From JALYUM01 sp036688685 (GTDB taxonomy: Bacteria; Pseudomonadota; Gammaproteobacteria; Burkholderiales; Burkholderiaceae_D): a stretch of 64,000 bases of DNA. The notes beneath the pieces are model-generated. The model worked only from the letters and a program-made list of their open reading frames with translations, made no database searches and had not been told where the DNA came from. The stretch lies in the NCBI RefSeq assembly GCF_036688685.1, contig NZ_JAQQPS010000001.1, positions 124,001-188,000 of the forward strand. Direction: 5' to 3'. The translations under genes and the position numbers were made by a program. Every line of letters begins with the position of its first letter. Position 1 is the first letter of the stretch. This document shows, piece by piece, positions 24,898-33,953 of this stretch.

Positions 24898-26046
24898 CTA
24901 GTTTCCACGCGTCAAGCGCACCGCGCGACCAAGGTCGATCACTGACATGGCGTAGAAGTAACTACGATTGTAATTCGTAATAGCATAAAAATTATCGGAA
25001 GCGACCCAATATTCGGTCGCGTCGGCGCCGTTCTGCAGGTCCACCAGTCCATACAGGCGTCCAGGCGGCAGCGTGACGGCTGTATTGACGCCGGCAGCGC
25101 TGAGCTCGTCGGGACGGTAGTGCGGTGTCAGGCCCTTGCCCAGCAGGCTCTCCCAGTCCCGGCTGGGCGCCACCTGCGCGGCGAACACGGCCGGCCCAGT
25201 GTCCTCGCGCTTCCAGCCATGTACTACCAAGAAATTGGCGACGCTGCCGATCGCATCGGCCACCGAACCGCGCAAGTCCACACGGCCGTCGTTGTCGAAG
25301 TCGACGCCCCATTTCAGAATGCTGCCTGGCATGAACTGGGGCAGACCCACCGCGCCGGCAAAGGAGCCGAGCAAGGAAAACGGATCGATCCCGGCATGCT
25401 GCGCGAGCAAGAGCGTGTTTTCCAGCTCACCACGGAAGAAGGCCATGCGGGCAACGCGGTTGGGCGCCTCCGGATACGCAAACGCCAGCGTGGTGAGGGT
25501 ATCGATGACGCGGAACTTGCCGGTGTCACGCCCGAACACGGTTTCCACGCCGATGATGCCGACCAGGATTTCAGCCGGTACGCCATAGATTTGCTCGGCG
25601 CGTGCCAGCAAGCCGGCGTTCTCGTTCCAGAAGCGCACGCCGGCATTGATGCGGATTGGCTCGATGAAGCGGCTGCTGTAGAGCTGCCAGTTCTTCGGTT
25701 TTCCCGGCGGGGCCGGCTTCACCAGTTGCACGGCCGTCTCCAGCAGGCGCGCCTGACCGAACAGGGTGTCGAGTTCAGCGCGGTTGAAGCCGTGTTTCGC
25801 CACCATCTCTTCTTCGAATTGCTGCACCGCGCTCCACGCGCTGAAGTTGACCGCTTCGGCATCCGGCGCGAGCGCAGCGGCCGGTTTGGCTTTGGCGGTT
25901 TTTTTCGCGCTCGCTTTGGCCTTGGCCTTGGCCAAAACCTTGGTCGCTTTCGGGTGTTTTTCGGGGGCAGCGCCGGCGGGGGCCGCCAGCGCAGCGGCCA
26001 GCAAGGCCAGCGCAGCGAGCAGGGAACGGGAACGAATCAACGGCAT
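24898..26046 (-). CDS. mltB: Lytic murein transglycosylase B
   Basis: A 382-residue peptidoglycan lytic transglycosylase of the MltB/SLT_2 family, which cleaves the MurNAc-GlcNAc bond with anhydro-ring formation. A signal peptide (about 1-26) is followed by an Ala/Lys-rich linker (27-60) and the catalytic domain (65-375). The catalytic Glu lies in GVETVFGRDTG, and GAVGLPQFMPGS is the family substrate-binding segment. There is no lipobox Cys, so it is probably a soluble periplasmic form. The start overlaps the transglutaminase stop by ten bases. Confidence 0.93.
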   Translation of the reverse strand: MPLIRSRSLLAALALLAAALAAPAGAAPEKHPKATKVLAKAKAKASAKKTAKAKPAAALAPDAEAVNFSAWSAVQQFEEEMVAKHGFNRAELDTLFGQARLLETAVQLVKPAPPGKPKNWQLYSSRFIEPIRINAGVRFWNENAGLLARAEQIYGVPAEILVGIIGVETVFGRDTGKFRVIDTLTTLAFAYPEAPNRVARMAFFRGELENTLLLAQHAGIDPFSLLGSFAGAVGLPQFMPGSILKWGVDFDNDGRVDLRGSVADAIGSVANFLVVHGWKREDTGPAVFAAQVAPSRDWESLLGKGLTPHYRPDELSAAGVNTAVTLPPGRLYGLVDLQNGADATEYWVASDNFYAITNYNRSYFYAMSVIDLGRAVRLTRGN

Positions 26047-28055
26047 TGGGCAAGAAGGCTTTTCATGGTGGCTGGCAGGTCGGGCGCTGGCGCCGCGGGC
26101 CCGTAGCGATAAGCACTGTAGCAGCGCAGGAATTGGGCGATGGCAATGTGGCGCGCCGGTTCGAGGTTGGCGCGGGCCAGGCGCGCTGCGTACGCGGTCG
26201 GGCCCTCGTCAGGCTGGCGCGCATGGCCCAGCTGGCCGAGGCGCTGGCATAGGGCCGAGTATAGCGCATCGATCGGATCGCGCCGGCGCCGCACGCGCAG
26301 CTTGTGCGCACCCCACAGCAACAGCAGCGACACGGCAAGCACGGCCAGGCTGCGCCAGTTCGATACGCCTTCCATGAGTGCGCCCACCACGCTGCTCTGG
26401 CGTTCAGGCGTGTAGTTGAGCACCCACTGGTTCCAGCCATTGTTCACTGCGCTCAGGTGATAGCGCAGCTGTGCCAGCACACCGTTACGGTCGCGCGAAA
26501 AGTCGATCAGGCCGCCCAGGCCTTCGATGCCGAATGGCGGACGGGGCGGAATGGCACTGGACAGGCTGCGCCGGATGCGCTCGGGCGCCACTGCGGCGGT
26601 CGGGTCGACCCGCACCCAGCCGCGCGCACCGAGCCAGACTTCGGCCCAGGCATGGGCATCGGACTGGCGCACCGTCATGAAGCCGTCGACCGGATTGATG
26701 TCGCCGCCCTGGTAGCCGGTGACCACGCGCGCGGGCACGCCCGCCGCGCGCATCAGGACCACGAAGGCGCTCGAATAATGCTCGCAAAAGCCGGCGCGGG
26801 TTTGCAACAGAAATTCGTCGACCGGGTTGGCGCCGAGCAGGGGTGGCTCAAGGGTGTAGACGAACGATTCGCTGCGAAAACGCTGCAGCACGGCGTTGAC
26901 GCGCTGCGCCGGATCGCCCTGCGCCGCGAGGGCGGCGCCCATGGCCAGCGTGCGCGGGTTGCGTCCGGCCGGTAATTGCAGCCAGCGCGCGGCGTCCGGC
27001 AACTCGGCGCCGCCCTGCAAGGTGTACTGCACGCTGGACTCGGCGTCGTAGCGCAGGCGCAGGTCCACCGGCGCCTGCGCCGACAATTCGAATTCCGGCG
27101 ACATGCGCGCCACGTTCGAGTCCAGCTCGGGCACGCGGCGCGGCAGGTCCAGCACGTACAGCCAGCGCGTGCTGAGCGGTTCGAGCGTGACGTCATAGCG
27201 CAGGGCTGGTCCGCTCGCCACCAGGCCCGGTGGCATGGATGTCTGCGGCCTGCTGCGCTCGCGCGAGCGGGTCCAGGTGCGGCCATCGAATGCCCCCAGC
27301 ACGATGGCGCGCCAGTACAGCTGCGCCTGTTCGGGCGCGGGGTCGGTAAAGTGGGCGCGGAAAACCACAGCTTCCGATTGCGCCAGACTGGAGAACTTGC
27401 CCGGTGTCATATCGGCCGAGAGCCCGGTGCGGCCACTGTTGGCATCCGATGGCAAGCCCCACAGTGGCCCCTGGATGCGCGGGAACGCGATGAACAGGAA
27501 CAGCGCCAGCGGTGCGGCCAGCCCGATGATGCTGGCGGCAGTGCGCACGCGCCGGCGCAGCGGCGGCACACTGCCGGTGTACTGGAACGTCAATTGGGTG
27601 GTGACCAGCGCCAGCACGCCGAGCGCGATCATCACGCCCATGCCGATACTTTGCGAGTAGAAAAAATTGGTGAGCGCCAGGAAGAAGCACAGGAACACCA
27701 CCACGAACAGGTCGCGCCGCGCATGCATTTCCAGCATTTTGAAGGCGACCAGCATCACCAGCATGGCCACGCCGGGGTCTTTGCCGAGGATGGTCTGATA
27801 CGTTTGCAGCACGCCCAGCATGGCGGCGCCCGCCAGCGGCAGCAATAGTGTCGACGACGGCATGCGGCGCCCACCCAGGGTGATCAGCGCGCGCCAGGCC
27901 AGCGTGGTCAGGCACAGCAGCGAAACCCAGATCGGCAAGTGCAGGCTGTGCGGCGCCAGCACCAGCAGGGTGCTGCCGAGCAGCAGCAGGGTGTCGGCCT
28001 TGTCGCGCGACATCACGCGGTAACCGCGCAAGCGCGCCCGGAGCGGCGCAATCAT
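26037..28055 (-). CDS. TgpA-like membrane transglutaminase-domain protein
   Basis: A 672-residue inner-membrane protein of the DUF3488/transglutaminase (TgpA) family. About six membrane helices occupy residues 15-195, then a large periplasmic part with a transglutaminase-like domain (about 420-510): the catalytic Cys in AGFCEHYSSAFV, His in SDAHAWAEVW and Asp in VRVDPT. A final helix lies near residue 580 and a cytoplasmic tail follows. ATG 28055 has GAGG eight bases upstream; the longer frame to 28157 overlaps the DUF58 gene. TgpA of Pseudomonas is essential and linked to the cell envelope; precise substrate is unknown. Confidence 0.9.
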   Translation of the reverse strand: MIAPLRARLRGYRVMSRDKADTLLLLGSTLLVLAPHSLHLPIWVSLLCLTTLAWRALITLGGRRMPSSTLLLPLAGAAMLGVLQTYQTILGKDPGVAMLVMLVAFKMLEMHARRDLFVVVFLCFFLALTNFFYSQSIGMGVMIALGVLALVTTQLTFQYTGSVPPLRRRVRTAASIIGLAAPLALFLFIAFPRIQGPLWGLPSDANSGRTGLSADMTPGKFSSLAQSEAVVFRAHFTDPAPEQAQLYWRAIVLGAFDGRTWTRSRERSRPQTSMPPGLVASGPALRYDVTLEPLSTRWLYVLDLPRRVPELDSNVARMSPEFELSAQAPVDLRLRYDAESSVQYTLQGGAELPDAARWLQLPAGRNPRTLAMGAALAAQGDPAQRVNAVLQRFRSESFVYTLEPPLLGANPVDEFLLQTRAGFCEHYSSAFVVLMRAAGVPARVVTGYQGGDINPVDGFMTVRQSDAHAWAEVWLGARGWVRVDPTAAVAPERIRRSLSSAIPPRPPFGIEGLGGLIDFSRDRNGVLAQLRYHLSAVNNGWNQWVLNYTPERQSSVVGALMEGVSNWRSLAVLAVSLLLLWGAHKLRVRRRRDPIDALYSALCQRLGQLGHARQPDEGPTAYAARLARANLEPARHIAIAQFLRCYSAYRYGPAAPAPDLPATMKSLLAQCR

Positions 28056-28065
28056 GGTGTTTGCC

Positions 28066-29079
28066 TCATGCGGGTGTCCGGCGCCGGTCGGCCGGCAGGG
28101 AAAATTGCGCCAGTGCGCGCAGGCAGGCCGCCTGGTGCGCCGGGCCGGCAGCGGCATCGAGCGCGAAGGCGCCCAGCCGGAACGCGTAGGGCAGGCCGGC
28201 GCGCTCGGCTTCCAGTACCCAGCGTGTCATGCGCGCCAGACGCAATTCCAGGTCGAGCGAAAAGGGTAGTTGCTGGAAGTCGAGCACGACGTCATGGCGC
28301 GCGCCGCCTTCAAAATGCTTGGTGGCCAGCGTGCCGCCCAGTTCCGGGTCGAGCCGGGCGATCTGGCGCCACGCCATGTGGCGCATCGGGTCGCCGGGCT
28401 GATAATTGCGGATGCCGGCAAAATCATCCTGGCCGGGTCCGCCGGCGGCTTGCCCGCCGGGCCGGCCAGCCATCGGCAGCGGCGTGGCCAGTGCTTCCGG
28501 CGTAGGGTAGACGATTGCCTGCGCATCGGGTTCCCAGTAACTCCAGGCCGTGAACAGGCCGAGCGGATAGCGGGTCACCAAACGCACGCGCGGCGCGCCC
28601 AGCAAGCCGCGCGTCGGCGCGGCAACGGCCAGTTGCACGCTGCCGCTCGCACCGGCCGCGACGTCGACGGTGTGGCGCGCGCCTTGCGCACGGCGCGCGC
28701 CGCTGGCGGGAAAGTCGATGCACAGCGCGAAGCGGTCACGCCGGGTGCGGTTGATGATCAGCAGTTCGAAGCGCGCTTCCTCTCCGGCGAACACGTCCGG
28801 CACGCGCGCGCTTTTCAGGTGCAGGTGGGCCAGGTTGCGATAGGTGAGGAGCATGTCGACCACGCCGATGGACGCGGCCATGAAGGTCAGTCCGAACCCG
28901 AGACCCAGGCTGTAATTGATCGAGCCGGTCAGCAGCACGAACACCAGCAGCCCAAACGCGACGCCGGCCTTGTTCGGCAGGATAAACACGCGGCTGCGGT
29001 GCAGGAAAACTTCGCCCGCTTCGAGCTTGCCAAGCCGAAACATCCAGGCGTGCAAGCGCAGCGTCAGACGGGCTGCCAT
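28066..29079 (-). CDS. DUF58 domain membrane protein
   Basis: A 337-residue protein with two membrane helices near residues 38-78 and a DUF58/vWA-like domain (about 215-300; RNYQPGDPMRHMAWRQIARL is the DUF58 signature). DUF58 proteins usually act with MoxR AAA+ ATPases as chaperone-like modules. The gene sits between moxR (eight bases upstream) and the transglutaminase gene (ten bases downstream), the widely conserved MoxR-DUF58-TgpA set. Confidence 0.9.
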   Translation of the reverse strand: MAARLTLRLHAWMFRLGKLEAGEVFLHRSRVFILPNKAGVAFGLLVFVLLTGSINYSLGLGFGLTFMAASIGVVDMLLTYRNLAHLHLKSARVPDVFAGEEARFELLIINRTRRDRFALCIDFPASGARRAQGARHTVDVAAGASGSVQLAVAAPTRGLLGAPRVRLVTRYPLGLFTAWSYWEPDAQAIVYPTPEALATPLPMAGRPGGQAAGGPGQDDFAGIRNYQPGDPMRHMAWRQIARLDPELGGTLATKHFEGGARHDVVLDFQQLPFSLDLELRLARMTRWVLEAERAGLPYAFRLGAFALDAAAGPAHQAACLRALAQFSLPADRRRTPA

Positions 29080-29087
29080 GGCTGCCC

Positions 29088-30008
29088 TCAGACCGCTACC
29101 GATTGCTGCAACTGGAGCAGCAAGTCGCGGCTGGCCAGGGCGGCGCCGTGGGCCGATTTAAGCGGGCGCAGGCGGTGCGCGCACACGGGTGCGAGCAGGG
29201 CCTGGATATCTTCCGGGATCACGTGATCGCGTCCTTCCAGGGCGGCCCAGGCGCGCCCCGCATTGAGCAGCGCAATCGCCGCGCGTGGCGACAGGCCTTC
29301 GGCGAACAGCCCGTTTTCTCGCGACGCACGCGCCAGTGCCTGGACATAGTCGACCAGTTTGGCGGACGCATGGATCGCGCGCAGGGCCAGCTGGGCCTCG
29401 GCCAGTTCGCTCGGCTGCATCGCGGCCGGCAGGGTCTTGAGCATGCTGCGCCGGTCTTCCCCCATCAACAGGGCGCGCTCGGCAGCCGCGTCCGGATAGC
29501 CCAGCGAGAGGCACATCAAAAAGCGGTCGAGCTGCGATTCGGGCAGCGGGAAGGTGCCGACCTGGTGCGTGGGATTCTGGGTGGCGATCACGAAAAAAGG
29601 CGTCGGCAGCGCGCGCGTGGCGCCGTCGCTGGTCACTTGCCGTTCTTCCATCGCTTCCAGCAGACCCGACTGGGTTTTCGGGGTGGCGCGGTTGATTTCG
29701 TCGGCCAGCAGCACTTGCGTGAAGATCGGCCCGGGATGGAACACGAAGGCGCCGGTTTCACGTTCGTAGATCGAAATCCCGGCCACGTCGGCCGGCAGCA
29801 GATCGCTGGTAAACTGGACGCGGTTGAACTGCAGCCCCAGCGACAAGGCCAGCGCGTGGGCCAGCGTGGTCTTGCCGACGCCGGGGACGTCTTCGATCAA
29901 CAGGTGGCCGTTGGCCAGCAGGCAGGTCAGGGCCAGCCTGACTTGCTGTTCCTTGCCGATCACAACCTGGTTGACCTGGCGGGCGACGGCGTGCATTTTT
30001 TTGAACAT
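29088..30008 (-). CDS. MoxR-family AAA+ ATPase
   Basis: A 306-residue AAA+ ATPase. Walker A is GVGKTTLA, Walker B is VLLADEINR, sensor 1 lies in VIATQNPTHQVG, and the C-terminal lid is intact. The start MFKKMHAVAR at 30008 is preferred over the longer frame from 30095, whose first 29 residues are low-complexity and not family-like. It leads the moxR-DUF58-tgpA-mltB cluster, all minus strand with tight spacing, so a single transcript is likely. The module probably assists folding or maturation of envelope proteins. Confidence 0.92.
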   Translation of the reverse strand: MFKKMHAVARQVNQVVIGKEQQVRLALTCLLANGHLLIEDVPGVGKTTLAHALALSLGLQFNRVQFTSDLLPADVAGISIYERETGAFVFHPGPIFTQVLLADEINRATPKTQSGLLEAMEERQVTSDGATRALPTPFFVIATQNPTHQVGTFPLPESQLDRFLMCLSLGYPDAAAERALLMGEDRRSMLKTLPAAMQPSELAEAQLALRAIHASAKLVDYVQALARASRENGLFAEGLSPRAAIALLNAGRAWAALEGRDHVIPEDIQALLAPVCAHRLRPLKSAHGAALASRDLLLQLQQSVAV

Positions 30009-30163
30009 GGCGGCTCTTAGTCGTAACGTATCAAGGGGCAAAGGTGGTGCACCGCGTGGTAAATTGACACTTCCTTGCCACTGCGGCGCCGGCACTCTCG
30101 TCGATTCTATGCGAGAACGCTACTTGCAGTGCAACAATTGTATTCACGTTTGAGCGCAGCAAT

Positions 30164-31096
30164 ATGCCTACTGCCATTTACCGCCATCCCGACTGTGCCC
30201 GTCACGACATGGGCGACTGGCATCCCGAATCGCCCAGCCGCCTGCAGGCCATCGACGACCAGTTAATCCGCGCCCGCATCGACGATCTGATCGAAGCGCG
30301 CCGGGCGCCGCCGGCCAGCGTGGAAGCCATCCTGCGCAACCATAGCGAAACGGCGCTGGCGCTGGTGCGCGACCACCTGCCGGCGGACGGCGCCGAGCCG
30401 TATCCGATCGATGGCGACACCTTGCTCTGTGCCCACAGTTACGCCGCTGCGCTGGCCGCCGCCGGCGCCGCCATTGCCGCCACCGATGCCGTGCTGGCCG
30501 GCGAACTCGATAATGCGTTCTGCGCGATTCGCCCACCCGGCCACCATGCGCGCCCGGGCGAGCCGATGGGTTTTTGCCTGTTCAATAATGTGGCAGTGGC
30601 AGCGCGCCATGCGATGGCCGTGCACGGGCTCGAGCGCATCGCCATCGTCGACTTCGACGTCCACCACGGCAATGGCACCGCCGAATCGTTTCGCGACGAT
30701 GCGCGCGTGCTGATGGCCAGCTTTTATCAGCATCCCTTGTTTCCGTACACCGAGCCGGAACCACTCTCCGCCACCCATGTCAACGTGCCGGTGGCGGCCG
30801 GCAGTGGCGGCGAGGTGGTGCGCGCGCTGGTCGAGGAGCACTGGCTGCCGGCGCTGCACGCGCACCGGCCGCAAATGATTTTCGTGTCGGCCGGTTTCGA
30901 CGCCCACCGCGACGACGAATTGGGCGGCATGAAGCTGGTCGAAGCCGACTACGCCTGGCTGACGCACCGGATCATGGACGTCGCGCGCGAGCATGCGGGC
31001 GGGCGCATCGTCAGCTGTCTCGAAGGCGGCTACGAGTTGTCGGCACTGGGTCGCAGCGTGGTGGCGCACGTCAAGGCGCTGGCCGATATCGACTGA
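30164..31096 (+). CDS. Histone-deacetylase-superfamily (class II-like) deacetylase
   Basis: A 310-residue arginase/deacetylase-fold zinc enzyme. The signature elements are intact: RPPGHHARPG with the catalytic His pair, DFDVHHGNGT supplying zinc ligands Asp and His, SAGFDAHRDD with the third ligand Asp, and EGGY near the end. Bacterial members deacetylate polyamines, lysine side chains or small acetylated amides; the substrate here is unknown. No strong ribosome site is visible before the ATG. It is divergent from the moxR cluster. Confidence 0.92.
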   Translation: MPTAIYRHPDCARHDMGDWHPESPSRLQAIDDQLIRARIDDLIEARRAPPASVEAILRNHSETALALVRDHLPADGAEPYPIDGDTLLCAHSYAAALAAAGAAIAATDAVLAGELDNAFCAIRPPGHHARPGEPMGFCLFNNVAVAARHAMAVHGLERIAIVDFDVHHGNGTAESFRDDARVLMASFYQHPLFPYTEPEPLSATHVNVPVAAGSGGEVVRALVEEHWLPALHAHRPQMIFVSAGFDAHRDDELGGMKLVEADYAWLTHRIMDVAREHAGGRIVSCLEGGYELSALGRSVVAHVKALADID

Positions 31097-31132
31097 TTCT
31101 CGCCACAGATTTGCCGGGTCGGTCGTCATAAA

Positions 31133-31161
31133 TTGACACCGAAATCGCCTTTGCGTAGATT
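31133..31161 (+). promoter_or_regulatory. Sigma-70 promoter for the 31-33 kb pair
   Basis: TTGACA (31133-31138), a 17-base spacer, and TAGATT (31156-31161). The -35 is perfect and the -10 matches at four of six. It lies about 54 bases before the short leader ORF. Confidence 0.65.
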
Positions 31162-31214
31162 TGAACGCAGCCCGTCCTCGATGGTGGGCGTTCAAAACAC
31201 CAGGGAGACAGCAA

Positions 31215-31271
31215 ATGCATCGGTTCCCCCGCATCGCCGTGCGCTCGGCCGTGGTCAGTCGTGCCACCTGA
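31215..31271 (+). CDS. Possible 18-residue leader ORF overlapping the next start
   Basis: ATG at 31215 follows a good GGAGA ribosome site and reads 18 codons to TGA at 31269-31271. Its end overlaps the GTG start of the next gene (31261) by 11 bases in another frame. The peptide is basic. It may be a translational-coupling leader, or mark a frameshift at the true beginning of the following protein. Confidence 0.4.
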   Translation: MHRFPRIAVRSAVVSRAT

Positions 31272-32502
31272 GCCGGCGAAGAAGGGACTGGGGCGGCGCC
31301 TGCTGCCCGTGGCGCTGGTGATGGTGCTGCTGCTGGTGCTGCTGGCGGCCTGGTACCGCGAGCGCCAGCCGGATGCGCCGGCAGTGGCGGTAGTTGCCCT
31401 ATCGACCGGGCCCACGCGTCCCCTGTTCGGCAATATCGACGCGCCCGCCGCGACCTCGCCGGCGCCCGCGCCGGCGCGCCGGCAACTGCTCGAGCACTAC
31501 CAGCTGGCGGAACGCACGCTGTGCAGTTACGAGCAGGCCAGCCAGTATCCGGTCGGCGCGCGGCCGATGGCGCAGAATGCCGACCAGGCCTATCCGAACC
31601 TGCCCGTCACCGAAGCCAATCCGATGCGGCTCGATGGCGGCGCGACCGACAGTGGCGTGCTGTTGCAAACCTCGCAGTCGCGCGTGCACATGGCCTCCGG
31701 CGAAGTGGTGGCGTTCACAATGCGCGCGGTCGATCCGGACGGCGCCACGCTGCCGCTGGTGATTACGCGCGCGCTGGCGGCCGGCATCAACTACGGCCCC
31801 ACGCGCGCAAACGCCCAGGTGGCGCTGGCGTTCGCGGACGATGGCGTGGGCGCCGATCCGGTCGCCGGCGACGGCGCTTTCGCGGCGGTGCTGGCGCCCG
31901 CGCAAACAGGCCTGGCCAGCTTCGACGGCACCATCCGCACCCGCGTGGCCTACAGCGTGAATGGCAAGAACGGCAGCGTGGCGTTCGACGTGATCTATTC
32001 ACCGCTGCTGCCGGCCGTGTGGACCGGCGCCGTGCGCGAGGCGCGCGAAAACGGTTCGCTGAACTTTTACCTGAAGGCCGAGGTGCGTGTGGCCGGTCGC
32101 TACATCGTCAGCGGGCGCGTCGACGATGCGCAAGGGCGCCCGTTTGCGCTGCTCACCTTCAACGACGTGCTGCCGAGCGGGCCGAACGAGGTGCGCCTGT
32201 CCGCGTTCGGTAAACTCCTGCGCGACGGCGAACCGGCGCTGCCCTTGACGCTGCGCGACGTCGACGGCTACCTGCTGCGCGAAAACGCGGACCCGGACCG
32301 GGCGCTGATGCCGCGCCTGGAAGGCAGGGTCGCGACCAGCCGCAGCTATCCCTTGACCGGTTTTTCCGACGCCCCGTTCGATGGCGAAGAGCGCAGGCGC
32401 TACCTCACCGAATTGGGCAAGGATGTCCGGCTGGCGCGCGCTGCCTTGTTGCGCGACGATCCGGACGGGGCCGTGCCAGCCTCCGCCTGCACGCCGCGCT
32501 GA
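31261..32502 (+). CDS. Membrane-anchored choice-of-anchor-X-like protein
   Basis: A 413-residue protein with one N-terminal membrane anchor (about residues 13-32) and a periplasmic or extracellular part. The segment FADDGVGADPVAGDGAF (about 198-214) and the following beta-rich region resemble the domain called choice-of-anchor X, found in secreted bacterial proteins of unknown role; this match is by eye. The start is GTG without a clear ribosome site, but the preceding 18-codon ORF has one, suggesting coupled initiation. The next gene encodes a secreted hydrolase, so the two may act together on the cell surface. Confidence 0.7.
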   Translation: MPPEPAKKGLGRRLLPVALVMVLLLVLLAAWYRERQPDAPAVAVVALSTGPTRPLFGNIDAPAATSPAPAPARRQLLEHYQLAERTLCSYEQASQYPVGARPMAQNADQAYPNLPVTEANPMRLDGGATDSGVLLQTSQSRVHMASGEVVAFTMRAVDPDGATLPLVITRALAAGINYGPTRANAQVALAFADDGVGADPVAGDGAFAAVLAPAQTGLASFDGTIRTRVAYSVNGKNGSVAFDVIYSPLLPAVWTGAVREARENGSLNFYLKAEVRVAGRYIVSGRVDDAQGRPFALLTFNDVLPSGPNEVRLSAFGKLLRDGEPALPLTLRDVDGYLLRENADPDRALMPRLEGRVATSRSYPLTGFSDAPFDGEERRRYLTELGKDVRLARAALLRDDPDGAVPASACTPR

Positions 32503-32602
32503 AGGATGTTCAGTATCGTTCTGCCCACGTTGCGCGCGTGCCGGTTGACGCCGCGGCCGCAAGCTCGCTAGAGTCGATCCATGACTTGTCGGGGAGGCGG
32601 CG

Positions 32603-33484
32603 ATGCGATCCTGGATAAAGAACTTTTTTTTGCTGTGCCTGCTGGCGTGGAGCGCGCTGGCCGGCGCCACCAACTACAGCCTGTGGGTGAACGGCCGCAC
32701 CGGGGGCGGGGTGGTCGGCAACTACGCCAGTTTCAATTATTTTGGGCCGGCCACTGTCGCGGCGGGCGTCAATAAAATATCGGCCAACTGGGACGGGCGC
32801 AGCAGCATCGCGTCGCAAAGCGGCGTCCTGCGCAATGCGCTCGACTGCTTTTGCACGGGCGCCAACTGGTGTTACATCGCCACGCACAGCGCCGGCGATT
32901 TGCTGGTCGGGTACACGCTGGCGCAGTACGGCGGCAGCACGCGCAGCGTGACGGCGGCGGTGGCCAACGGCGCCGGGGTGTGCGCGGCGGCGCCTGGTGG
33001 CGCGCAGCAAACCGGCTGGAACATCAAGTGGGTGCGTTCGGCGGCAGGGTCGGCCGGCGGCAGCGAACTGGCCGATGCGGGCGCCTGGGCCATCTCCGAG
33101 CCGCTGGTGCAGGACCAGCGCGTGGCCACCGCGCGCGCCATGTACAACCACAACGACACCCACAATGTCTGGTTCTACATGTATGCCGGTGCGCGTGGCA
33201 CCCTGTATTCCTTCCTGTTGCCCGGGCAGGACGACGAGGTCATCGCTTACCACAGCGCGGGCGGCGTGGCCGGCAGCGCGGGCGGCGCCTACTGCAATCC
33301 GTCCGACTGGTTCTGCAACGACCTTACCGTGGGGCCGGGCCCGAACCAGGGTGGCAGGCCGAAGTGGGCTTTTCACGACGTGGTGCTGCGCGACGATGGG
33401 GAGCGCTACCGCCACTACACGGGCGGCAACTGGGACGGGATCACGGCCCCGATGCGGCGTGACATGGAACTGTTTGCGCAGTAG
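32603..33484 (+). CDS. Secreted alpha/beta-hydrolase-like protein
   Basis: A 293-residue exported protein; the signal peptide covers about residues 1-22. The likely nucleophile elbow is ATHSAGDLL near residue 93, the HSxG form seen in some lipases and esterases. The protein has five Cys residues before 130 and two more near 233, some probably in disulfides. I cannot name a family. A GGAGG site precedes the ATG. It follows the anchored protein by 100 bases and probably shares its transcript. Other possibilities include a cell-wall or polymer hydrolase. Confidence 0.7.
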   Translation: MRSWIKNFFLLCLLAWSALAGATNYSLWVNGRTGGGVVGNYASFNYFGPATVAAGVNKISANWDGRSSIASQSGVLRNALDCFCTGANWCYIATHSAGDLLVGYTLAQYGGSTRSVTAAVANGAGVCAAAPGGAQQTGWNIKWVRSAAGSAGGSELADAGAWAISEPLVQDQRVATARAMYNHNDTHNVWFYMYAGARGTLYSFLLPGQDDEVIAYHSAGGVAGSAGGAYCNPSDWFCNDLTVGPGPNQGGRPKWAFHDVVLRDDGERYRHYTGGNWDGITAPMRRDMELFAQ

Positions 33485-33534
33485 CAGGGCAGGGCGGGCA
33501 TTGTTTTCGTGCTGTCAGCTGAACGCTGTCTGCC

Positions 33535-33768
33535 TTAGCCGGCGTTTGCGCGCGCCCGTTTTTGCTCGGCCGTCAGGCGGCGGCCGACGACGTTCACCAC
33601 TGGCATCGGCATCGGCGCCATCGCATCGGCAGGCCCAACCGTGACTGGCGCTGCCAGGTCGGCAACCGTCGCGCGCTGGCCGGGTGCACCCGGCTGCAGC
33701 GCGAACGTCGCGCACAGCAGGCCGAAGGCCAGCATCAATACCACTTCCATATGTTTGAGTAATTGCAT
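33535..33768 (-). CDS. Small single-pass membrane or exported protein
   Basis: A 77-residue product with a hydrophobic N-terminal segment (about 8-26), a Pro/Ala/Met-rich middle and a basic C-terminal end (LTAEQKRARANAG). An AGGAG site precedes the ATG at 33768, which decides the start over the longer frame from 33849. No family recognised. It is convergent with the secreted hydrolase gene. Confidence 0.6.
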   Translation of the reverse strand: MQLLKHMEVVLMLAFGLLCATFALQPGAPGQRATVADLAAPVTVGPADAMAPMPMPVVNVVGRRLTAEQKRARANAG

Positions 33769-33953
33769 GTCGGTCTCCTGGCTCGCGTCCACGGCGGACG
33801 CGAGCCCAGTCTGCCCGGGCTGTGCCGGGTGGAAATTGTTGTAGATCAAGTCCAGCGTGAGGCGAGCGGGCGGTACTGTTTGGCGGTTTTTTGCCAGTGT
33901 TACCTGCCAGCCATCGTAAAATAGCGCCTGACCGAAGATGAAGAGAGCACAGC

